Shown here piece by piece: positions 1-10,000 of a stretch of DNA of 64,000 bases. Numbering within the stretch: the first letter of the stretch is position 1; the number at the start of each line of letters is the position of its first letter. This stretch comes from Scedosporium boydii (taxonomy: Eukaryota > Ascomycota > Sordariomycetes > Microascales > Microascaceae). Both the position numbers and the translations under genes were made by a program. The stretch covers positions 1-64,000 of the forward strand of contig NJFT01000097.1 of assembly GCA_002221725.1 (NCBI GenBank), written 5' to 3'. Under the pieces are notes generated by a model, which was not told where the DNA came from, made no database searches, and saw only the letters and a program-made list of their open reading frames with translations.

Positions 1-2815
1 CCCTCCTCACCCTCCCTTCGTTGGACAAGGCACGCACCCCCAACCCCCCCGAATCTCGCAATATACGCCCCCTCCGGGCTTCAACGGGCCAACCTCTGCC
101 TTTTTCCACTCCCACTCAGCTCGCCTCACATCGCCCTGGCCCGTGTACAATGGCCCCCCTCACCCCGGTGGCGGTCCCGTCCCTGCGCACATCGGAGGCA
201 ATCCTGGCATGGGCCATCATCATTATGGCCAGCATGGCGTGCATGTTCCTCATCCCATGGGACTACATCCTCAGATGCAGGGCCCTGCGCCGCATGTTCA
301 CTATTCGGTTCACGCGTACCAGGGCGCTTATACTCGTCCTGGTTATTCTGGTGTGGGTGCCCCCGGTGGCCCGCCGCCTCCTTATTCGCCCCATGGAGTA
401 GGTCATTGGGGCCCTGTACCTCCGGGAAGAGGTGTTCCTGTGCATCAGGCTCCGCATCCGGGGTTTGGAATGCATCATCAGCATGGTCCTGTTCCGCATG
501 GTCCGTATCAGCCGAATGGAATGCCGATTCATCAAGGCTACGTTCCTAATCATCAGGGTCCGCCGGTCCAGTCTGTTCCTCATCCCGCCAACGCTGTCCC
601 AGCTCATCATCATGGTCCCGGTTTGCATCATGGACCTGGCCTGCAGAATGGCCCTGGCCCTAACGATGACCCTGTTCCTGACCACAGTCCTGCTCCGTAC
701 TACGGTCAATCGAATCAGCCTGGTCCCCAGCAGGCAAATGACACTCCGGTTGATGATAATAACGGTCCTCATCAAGATCCATCGACCCAACCTAGTTCGC
801 AGCAAGCCACTGGTAAGTCTTCTCATCATGACAGTGGTCCTCATGATGGACCCTCGCCTCAACCTAGCTCCCACCCGTCTACCCCGCTGCGACCCCCTCC
901 TGCACCCCGTCCCCGGCACCGTAGCCTCCCCAATCAGGGAACTGGCAATTCGGACAACTCCAGTGGACCTCAGGGCAGAGTTGCCAATCCTACCGGCTCG
1001 GGTCAGCCCCCTAGTGGCCCCGGAGACGTGTCCATCTTGTCTCGTGAGCCTGACGTCCAGCAACGACCCTCGAGCCGAGTAATCATCGCACACGGTTCGA
1101 AGCCGCTACCCGGCAGTCCTCCCGTCATCGGCGGTGCTGGACCAAACCCTGCCAAGCGAACCAGCAATGAGAACGCGTTGGCCCGAGCCGACTCTGACCG
1201 CGGCGACTCTACCGTTGGCCGCGCTTCTCGAGTAAACGAGAATATAGCTTCTCGCCGAAACGAGAGCGTCGCATCCGGCCTAAGTGAGTCCTCCGGTGCC
1301 GCCATTTCTCGAGCAAATGAGAATATTTCCTCCCGCCCACATGAGAACGCCACGTCTCGTCGAACTGAGAAGGTGGCCTCTCGAGCAAACGCGAATGCCG
1401 CTCCTCGCCGAAACGAGAACGTTCCCAACAGCCGTCCAGGACCGGTCTAGGAGACCCGTCCCCAGACGCCTGCTTCTGCCCCGGGCAGATTCTCCATGCG
1501 GCCTCCCCGAGCGTACCAGGGCCCAATCCACCAGGGTGGTAAGATCATCAGCAAGTCTTTCCTCCGGCCGAGGCTTTTCGCCATTCGTAGATCTGGAGAG
1601 AAGCTTGTAAGTTACCTTCCCTTTTTTTTTTCTTTTTCTTTTTTTTCTTTTCTCTTCTTTGAACTTGAGTGCGTTGATCTCGGAGCGCTAACTTCACCTT
1701 GTCAGTATAATCCCGATGGCTCGGAAATCCGCCCCCGCTGGCCAAAGCGCAAGGATCCCGAGGACAAATACACTCGGACTGAGTCGGCGGAGAGCGAGAC
1801 CCCACGGCTTCCCAGGGATGAGGCTGCCAGTAGCAGGTTCGCTTCGGCGCCCGGCTCTCAGGTAGTTCCCGTGCATCTCCAGGAGCTGTCGGGTTCCTCC
1901 TTCGGTAGAATTGCTCCTCACACCCCGAGCGAGATGTCGGCGCTCCGAGTCCCTCGTCCCGGTAACCCCGTCGCCAAGACGCTCGAGTACGGCCCGACCC
2001 GCGACAATGCCGTCCCCATGCAGGAGACATCCACCGCCGGCACGCAACCTATTCGCCGCTCTGATCGAGTCTAGTCTCCTGAATCCGACGACGAAAGGGT
2101 CGATGGAATCTTCGGCGGTGCCAAGCGCCAGCGCGAGCGCGAGCGCGGCATGTTCGGAGTCTTCAAGCACGGCCCGAGCAAAAACAATCAGGGAAATCCC
2201 CCCACGCCCACCCCTCAGAAGCGATTCAAGAGCGAGCCAATCTCGTCGGGCTCGAAGCGCTCCCTCTCTAAGGAGCATGCGTCTGGCAAGTTTGATGATA
2301 TTAGTCCCCGGTTGAGGGAGTTGTTCAAGCGTAAGCAGAGCAAGGATGGGGAGAGTGATGATCTTTCCGTCACGCCTTCGAAGAAGCCTCGCCGTATCGG
2401 TCTGTTCAGTCGTTTTATGTCGCAGCCGTCGGGAATTTTGCCCCCTTCGCCCATCGAGAAGCTTGTCGAGAGTCCTCGGAGCGCACAGCCTGTCACCAAT
2501 CCTCGCCGCCAGACTGCCCCGGCTGGAAGCGTTACGGCCGGCACACCTCGATCGATCAAACAAGAGCGCATGGAGTCTGAGAAGGACGAGCAGGAGAGGA
2601 TCCCGTTTCTGAAGCTTCCGTATGCTGATTCCAATGATGATGACGGCTTTACGCCCGTTAATCCCCCGGGCATGTGGAAAAACAAGGGTAAGTGCAATAC
2701 ATGTACATTGTCGAATCCTCAACGCGCGAGAAGGTTCATCGGCTAACTTGTGACCTTTAACCTCCCTTGGTCTGGACTAGGTCGGAACAACCCCTTCACT
2801 CGAAAGGATCGTTAA
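1..2815 (+). pseudogene. His/Pro-rich protein gene, 5' partial, frame broken by two TAG codons
   Basis: The reading frame is open from base 2, so the 5' end lies outside the window. The first part is very rich in His, Pro and Gly; residues encoded near 1210-1430 form SRxNEN-type repeats; the C-terminal part is Ser/Pro-rich and basic. Two in-frame introns fit the code: 1607-1705 (GTAAGT...CAG, 99 nt) and 2688-2780 (GTAAGT...TAG), giving an end at TAA 2813-2815 (last residues NNPFTRKDR). The same frame is interrupted by TAG at 1448-1450 and 2072-2074, yet coding character continues after each. No phase-compatible intron removes either stop. Each TAG could be a CAG with one C-to-T change. I do not recognise the family. 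It may be a recent pseudogene, a sequence error, or read-through; separate shorter genes starting at ATG 1496 or 2150 are possible but less convincing. Confidence 0.6.
1210..1430 (+). repeat. Degenerate coding minisatellite (SRxNEN units)
   Basis: Units of about 30-36 bases built on tctcg..(g/a)a(a/c)gagaa recur six or seven times and encode Ser-Arg-x-Asn-Glu-Asn-like segments (for example SRVNENIASRRNES and SRANENISSRPHEN). Copies are diverged rather than identical, and the phase is kept. Confidence 0.65.
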
Positions 2816-3299
2816 GATATTCTGTCAATCAAGTCACTGTCACCGATGAACTGGTGACCCATACGGAGAAGGGCAGTTAAACCAAGGGAGGAACAGAAGG
2901 TTTCTTCCAATCCTCGTCTGAATCGGGTTCTACTCTCTTTTGTATTATAGCGACGACAGGAGTGCTAAGCTCAAGCTCGTCGTGTTCAAGTTTATGTCTG
3001 CAAACCCGCGGCGTTTTTTTTTTTGGAACTTTTATTAAAACTCTCCACTCACTCTCAGATTGTCAATACGAATCAGCGCGAGGCTAATGTTTCTAAATAT
3101 CTGCTCCTTTCTGCTTTCCAATGTGCTGTGCCCCATGGACTTGTGGTCTATCAATGATTTCCATAGAAGACATCCTCCTCCCGTCCGAGGCCAGCACCGG
3201 CCGATCAGGGCATCCTCAGTCCAATATTCAACTTCTGTCCTCCTTCTTTCCCAGTAGTAGACTTCTCTTCAATTCTTCTCCTGGACCCGTTTTTGAGCT
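2816..3299. other. Intergenic, no gene seen
   Basis: Sequence after the stop at 2815. It holds a T10 tract near 3014 and short A/T-rich stretches that would suit a 3' untranslated region. No supportable coding frame was found on either strand. Confidence 0.5.
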
Positions 3300-3949
3300 G
3301 CTGATCTCTCTCCAAAGGGAAAGCAACGAAGAAGAAACGGTCATCATGATACCCGAATATTCCCTCTTTCCCGCCTCCCAGGTCATAATACCACACCTAT
3401 TGTCCTGGATTGCGTATCCCGGGGCGAGAGTTGACTGCACCAGTGATTTTTGTACTATAATCTTACAGGGAAAGATGTTTACTTCTGGTCCCCTCACGAC
3501 GAACAGAGCTACGAACTTCACCATGACCCAGGATGCCTCTGGAAGTCCCTTATCAAATATTATCTGAATGTGACAAGCAACTGGGACTAAACTTGGGATG
3601 GAACTGTGGGAACTTGTCTTGTTTCTTGGAGATCGCCCAGTCTTAATTAGTAGTTGCTTGGCGTTGATAGAGATGGCAAGTAATTTGTCTCTAGATTCTC
3701 GACCCTGCTGCTTCTTGGCACCAGGTCCTGGCCACGCCTGCGGAAGATCTCAAAGTATTGACAGGACTCTCTTGCAACGGGAATATCCACTCTGCGCTCC
3801 ATGTCAACTTATGGACCTGGGCTTCTCCGCTCGAAGATGGGTCCGTCCTATATCGTCGAGGTAACACAACGCTGTGGGACACCCCTGACACCGTGTCCAG
3901 ATCCGCAGATCCCATTACCCACTGGTGGGAATGTAACAAGAACCACTAG
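3300..3949 (+). pseudogene. Remnant of an unidentified gene (coding-like fragments in shifting frames)
   Basis: Several plus-strand segments look protein-coding but do not join in one frame. A possible 55-nt intron (3417-3471, GTATCC...TTACAG) leads into frame 3 with KDVYFWSPHDEQSYELHH and continues to a stop at 3591. An overlapping frame-2 segment (3572-3646) reads LGWNCGNLSCFLEIAQS and then stops. After a possible acceptor near 3693, frame 2 continues with PAASWHQVLATPAEDLKVLT and VNLWTWASPLEDGSVLYRRG to a clean TAG at 3949. The fragments share a style (Trp, Cys and Asn-x-Thr rich) suggesting a secreted protein, which is inference. I could not build an intact exon chain, so a decayed gene is likelier than a working one. 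Family not recognised. Confidence 0.35.
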
Positions 3950-4506
3950 GTCCTACTCGATTGTATTCCACACATCTTCCTCCGCATTCGGAGAAAGTTG
4001 GAGAACGCGCCGGTTTGATTCTCAGGCGTTGGTGGGGGAAAATGGGCATGGGGCGGGCATATATAACCCCTGAAATATTTTATACGGAGATCGACGCCAC
4101 ACTTAGTGAGCCGGGGTCCGCGGTTGTGTTGACGGCCAAGCTCCGGAGATCCACCGTGATATAGGGGGTAAAGTTAGAGTTAAAGCTCTTAGGAAATGGG
4201 GAAAATATCGTTGATATATCGCGAGGATAGAGTTAGCGACAGCGAGATCGCCGAAGCGCGAGTGCCACGTTCACGATAACCCCTGCCAAGCCCCAATTTC
4301 ATCGCGCGTCCTCTTATCCTAAAATCCAGACGTGACCGATAACGTCTCTCGATATCAGACCCATCATCCACCTGGCCGTGTTAAGGACACTTCTATATAC
4401 ATACCAACGGCACTCCGTCACCCTGGAGGTTAGAAAAAAAAAAAGCCCCTCCAGAGAAACCGACTCAGGTTAACGAGCGGCACGTGTCTGCATATTTCTG
4501 GTGTGT
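3950..4506. other. Intergenic between converging gene ends
   Basis: Lies between the remnant ending at 3949 (plus) and the F-box gene ending at 4507 (minus). No coding frame supported. An A13 tract lies near 4433-4445. Confidence 0.5.
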
Positions 4507-7013
4507 TTATCTAGTTGAAGCCAGGTACACTGGCATCCCGTGTTGCAGTACGAGTTGCAAGTGATCCCGGTCATGAGTAAAACTCCACAGGATACCGTCC
4601 TGTCCTCCCCAGGTTCACACATTAGTAGAAGAAAAGCGAGAGTCGAGGCTTCGAGAACTTACAGGCAGTGAGTAGGGTCCGGTAAAGTACCAGTCAAATC
4701 CACGAGCACCCTCCGTCCCACCACAAAGAACCCGTTTCGTAAGGCCTCGCGAGGTTGAGACTTCGATTCCCTTCACCTGCCCAAAAGTGTCAAGCCTATA
4801 GCGTGTCGTAGCGCCTGGACCATGATCCGTAATGGCGGTGTGCCATATCTTTATGTGCGCTATGGAATCTCCCTCGTCGAGATCTAGGGAATCTACCTCG
4901 TTGAACCACTGCCCGACGTATCTATCCTGCAGAGGGTTCTCGTATTGAAATAGGGGACCAGATACGGAATCGGGGAGGCGCGAGCGACCCTCGGCGCCGG
5001 AGGAGAACTTGATACGGCGGACATCTCGAATTGTAGCGCCAGTGACGCATGAATCAGTGACGGCCAGATACCGTGTGTTGAATAAGCTCTCCTGCGTGAT
5101 AGGAATTGCGGCGGAATGAGGTAGAGAAAGCGGAACTGCAGTAACAGAAGCGGAGGTTGGCTCGGCTGCGGCCAAGGTTGCGGGGACCGAGCCTTGGGGA
5201 CAGACAACTCCTATTGCCGTCAATTCTCTGTCGAATCCCTTGATCTCTGCTAGGAAGCCTATTAAAGGCTTGTCGGAAGCAAACTGGAATGTCGCAAAGG
5301 TCTCAAACTGGGAGGGAAACTCAATCGCTTCCATATCTTGATGAGGCATGGCAAATACACACTGCGTCGCGGCATTTGCCGCGAACTAAGTTTAAAAACC
5401 ACGGTAAGTGTGTGTCACAGAGTCAAATACAGCGAGGATAACGCACGTCTCTATACCTTGAAGCCTCGAAGTTTGAGAGCCTCCTTACCCGTCGGAACCC
5501 AGCCAAGGCATTGTACCTCCGTTACGCGTTCCCCGAGCCTGCCGTTTATCGAAAACGATATCTCCGTGCATCCCCTCTGATTATCAGCAGTAGTTGTGAT
5601 GCTCCGTGAGCCATAGAAAAACTCGCTGATATCGTCGTATGCAAAACCGAAGCCGACGGGGAGGCGTTCAAAAGGGCAGAACTGGACCACTATCCGATTG
5701 AGTTGGGTTAGCTTTTCTCCCGTTTGTCCGCCGAAGTTCATATTCAGACGGACAACTGAGCCCAAACAGAGAGGTTCGGGGGGTGTGCTTGACGTCTGTG
5801 GGTAAATTAATTCCGCGTGGTTGCTTAGGGGAAGCTCTGGTTTCCACATAATTGCCTTCTTGTGTGGTGTCGTCCAGTCCCCTGAGCCAGGGTATTCGGT
5901 AGGATACTGAACCAGTCCAAAACAAATGAATTTGTAGGCCTAGTCGAGGAAGGAGTTAGCGAGTAGACATAGGCCGTAAGGGGGATAGGAGAAGGTGAGC
6001 CCATACGTTGACAGCAAGGGAAAAGCCCCGGATACACCATGATATATCAGGAACTAGCTCCCCAACTGCAGCACCTGGGTTAGATGCGACCGAGCCCCCA
6101 AGCAGCCTAACTTCCTGTCCATTGGAGCCTATGTCGATGTGAAACTCGACTCCCACTATTCCATCTTCGAGACTGTAAACTCTGACGGACTGGATAACTT
6201 CGCCTGGCCCCAAATCAAGATGTTCCTCTGACGGTGGAATAATAAGGCCCACTTGACTAGAGCCAAAAGCCTGGACATCCCCTTGGCCTTTATAGCCCTG
6301 AAGACGTAGCCCGGAAACGTAGTTCCTGCAATTGAAGTTGATGAAAGACAAAGACAGGCGAACAGGCGAGTTCTCGGGGAAAATAACACGTTGGTTAGGG
6401 TCTAAGTGAGCGACATGACTTTGCACAAAGCCCCCATTCCGGTAGCCCTCCGGGAGGGGGATTTCCATGGGACAAGGAGTTTCGAGGGTGATGGCGGTCC
6501 AGTACTCCATGAGAGGAATCAGCGACACACACAGATGGTGCAAGACCTTCCAGATGCGTCTCTTGTTAGCCAGTCCGCCATTCCTACATTGTTGGAGAAA
6601 CCGATACAACTTGTACCAGTCTAGATCCATCCCGGACACAACATGGCGCTGCCCTGCCAGGAAGTAATCCATCTCTCGACCGGGGGCAAAACGACTCTTC
6701 CAGAATGGCTGGGAAAGAGACGAAGGAGAAGAGATTGCGGCGGCTGCTCTGGACGCAAGGCGAAGACTACAAAAGTCGGCAGATGGCAACAGAATAAAAA
6801 TGGTCTCGAGGATTTCGACGGGGAAACGCCCAAAGGGATCTCGTGCTTGGATGCCACCAGCGGGCTTTATTGCTTCCGTTGACTGCGGTAGATCTACTAC
6901 CGTACCTTGAGACGCGGTGACGAACTTGGTTATATCCTGGACTGGACTGGCCTGGACAAAAAGGTACTCTAAGGGGGAACTCGAAGCATGTTCAACGAAG
7001 GTTCTTACTTTAC
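4507..7013 (-). CDS. F-box protein, fungal long form, N-terminal exon not found
   Basis: Translated minus-strand exons give about 760 residues. The first visible exon (7013-6007) contains a clear F-box (DPFGRFPVEILETIFILLPS followed by a Leu/Arg/Ala-rich helix near 6770), preceded by a segment ending KPAGGIQAR. Further exons: 5939-5457, then 5385 (or 5361)-4663, then 4599-4507, which ends AST-R-stop after a Trp/His-rich block. Introns: 5940-6006 (67 nt, CTAAC branch, TAG), 5386-5456 or 5362-5456, and 4600-4662 (GTAAGT, CTAAT branch). F-box proteins link substrates to SCF ubiquitin ligases; the long C-terminal part matches my memory of a large family of uncharacterised Sordariomycete F-box proteins. 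Upstream of 7013 the frame closes and I see no matching first exon, so the gene may be 5'-truncated. The 67-nt intron could alternatively be a frameshift plus stop. Confidence 0.7.
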
Positions 7014-10000
7014 CTAGGTATCTTCATCGTAATTCAAAGCATGCTCGCGAATTTCAGATTTTATGAAGAGAAATCGAAGATATCTCGGAAAAGGGTGGCA
7101 GTCTCTAGTGGTGTGTGCCATTGCTGGGCCAGCCTTCTCTCCGAGTATGGTCTTCGAAGTATCCCTTTGACCTCTCCAGAGATAGCGGAACATGGAATCT
7201 GCGGTGTGGCAGGAGAAAAGAAATCTGTTTTAAAGCAAATAAATCACCATCACCATCACGGTCGTCCACCCCCCCCGGGACTTTGGGCCCCAGAGATTTC
7301 GTCGCTAGCTGGTGTTAGTTTATCCTCATGAACTTTCCCAAGAAAGTAGACAAGGTTTGACATGTACAGACGCGGAAACAAGTGCAAATGGTCTCTGTCA
7401 TGCCATCGCTTGGTTGAAGTGAAAAAGCCCCAAAAGTGGACTGCGCGTCAATACCGGATCCCTCAAATGGTGAACTCGAGAGTGCAGTCTCGATCGCCAC
7501 GGCGATATAGATGGTGGTTCCGGAATGTAAGCAGCCAGAAGTCTCTCCCAGCCATGCGTACTGATGCGTTCAGCGCTCACATAGCTTCTTTGTAGGAGGG
7601 GCGGATGTGAGGAACAGTCATATCTCATTTTTTTTTGCATGTTGCCCTCGTAAAGCTGAGCCTAGTGAAATATGACGAAATATTCAGCCGCCAAGATTCC
7701 TCAGGATTCCTCCCATATCAAACAAGGTTTGGGGCTCAGGCTAACGTCGGAGCATCAAGGATGCCGGACCGCCGCTAGCGGAGGCACGGAGACCAAAGGC
7801 CACCAGAAAGAGCCGCAAAATCTCATATGCCGTGGGCTCTCTTCACAAAACTAAGAATGCGCTCATGAGGCGATAACCAGCCAGTTCAGCGAATCTGTTT
7901 CTACGTAACACGAGTGCAGGGGTATACAGGGGTGCTGAAGAGAGGGAGATAGTCTTAGCCTCAAATCGAGATACTCCTGTTCAGCAATGGATCTCTCGCC
8001 GGGTATGCTCGGTTCCGAGATCGTGGCTGAAATGACTGTTACACTGCGTCTTTTGCTTCAGGCGGTTCCACACAAGGCACGCCTAGCTCAAGAACAGGAG
8101 AGCTCCACCGCGTGTTCGTCGGCGTCGGGGTTCTAAAACAAGGGATTTGTTGTTGATGATTGGGCGGAATGATTGTCTAAGAGCACTCCCGATCCTTCGG
8201 AAAGGGGGCCATGGCACGGGGTAATCTTCTCCATCTTAACTAGACGGGCGTTGTTGGCCGTTTTTGAGGCAAGTCGAATCCCATCTCGACTCCCCGAGAA
8301 TAACCCTTCGAAAAAAGTAACATGAGGTGCACCTCACCCCACATCCCATGCTTGACTCCATACGAGGCGGTGAGAGTAGACGTATGCGAGCCCCGCCTTC
8401 TTTTCCTTGCTTTTTAGCGCTGAGGATTGAGGAGCGCGACGGAGTGTGGTGGAGGTGATAATGGCGCGACAGCTCTGGTCATGGATGGTCCTTGTAACCT
8501 CGGCCAAGTTGTTTGTTTTCTTGACCAACAGCGGTTGATCTTCTCGGCTATGGTTTTGTTTGGCACATTTGTGATGTTGGCTCCGATCCAACAGCCTCAC
8601 CATGCGGCGCCATGCACTATTAGCTCCGCTGCCGTATTTCTCCCCTAGTGTGGTCTTAAGTCTCAATGTGGATGGCGTCAAGGGAAGGGTTCATTAGCCG
8701 AAATATTTGCTTCTTATTTCTGTTCCTCTTTTTATTCATATATTTATTTATTTATTTCTTTACTTCATTTTTTTGAGATGTCAATCTTGAGCGGAGTCAC
8801 ACAAAGTGTAACCGAAATCGACCCAACCACCGTACGCTCAAAGAGGGATCGGATCGGCACTATCTCCGTAGTCTTCCCGTCGAAAAGGCCGGGCACAGCC
8901 AGTTCTAATCGTCAGAAGTCCCTCGTGTGCTCGGTCAAGTGGAGGCCCCGCAGAAGGAACGAGTGCCACGTCAACCAAAGGATTGCCATGTCTAACAGCT
9001 TTGTGCCATCACAATGGAGGATCGGCAGAGTTAGCCTGCCCCCACTCTAAACGGGCGAAGGTCCGAGATCATGGCTTGCCTTGGCTCGAGAGCTAAGGAT
9101 CTCGGGAGCTAACTCTTTCCACGACTAGTATAGAAACTGTACAAGAGCATTCCGAGACTTGGAATTGGAGGGGCTTCAAACAGTGTATTGATTGTCTGAT
9201 AGTCTGCCGCGTGGCTGGCTCAAACCCACATCCACAGACACGAGGACTTAGTGTTTGGCAGAGGTCTAAGGGCCTTGAGGGCCACCAATGTACGAGGTAC
9301 GGCCACCTCAGATGCTGTGATCGTCCAAGACACCAGCGAGCATAGAATGACGGAGGACTGAAAAAAAAAGAGACAGAATTCTGAGGAGCGGCACGGCTAA
9401 CGTCGTCCAACGCGACAGCTCAACTATTGAAAAGGTTAACAAAGCGTATTCCAATCTAGCCAGGACTGCAGCTTTCATGAAACTTTCAGAGACTTGACAT
9501 ATCAAATATCAATAATGCAGAACAGGCCGTAGGAGACCGCCATGCCATGTGGCTGCGAGAGGCGTAATCATCGAGCCAGTGGAACAAAACTCCAGAGGTG
9601 AGGAATGCGGATGAGAAATATGTCGAAACATCTGCGTTTGGAAAACTGCCTCCTTCCCCATGCCTAGAAGCACGCAAGACATTGTCTCAAGGATATGACG
9701 GACGGAGCGCGACGAAGAATGCGGTGCAACCCGTCGGGACTCGGGCGCGGCCGAGATGGGCTCATCAGAAGCGAAAATTATCACGACTGTTTTGTTTTTA
9801 TCAAAAAACGGAAAAGAAGGGGAAAGAATTGGAGAAAAAAGAGAGTCAAAAGGTGTAAGCGAGTAGCGCATCGGAAGCGCGTACGAAGCATTGATAGACA
9901 TACGCGCATCCTCTCATCTTGTGTCCAAACTAATATATTTCATCCCAACATTGCGCTGGAAAAAAAAGATACTCCACTCCACCTTCCCACAGTAAATACA

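Noticed and set aside
8334..9901. Minus-strand frames of 105-130 residues as possible upstream F-box exons
   Set aside because: Their translations do not resemble the expected N-terminal region of the family and no consistent splice chain joins them to 7013.
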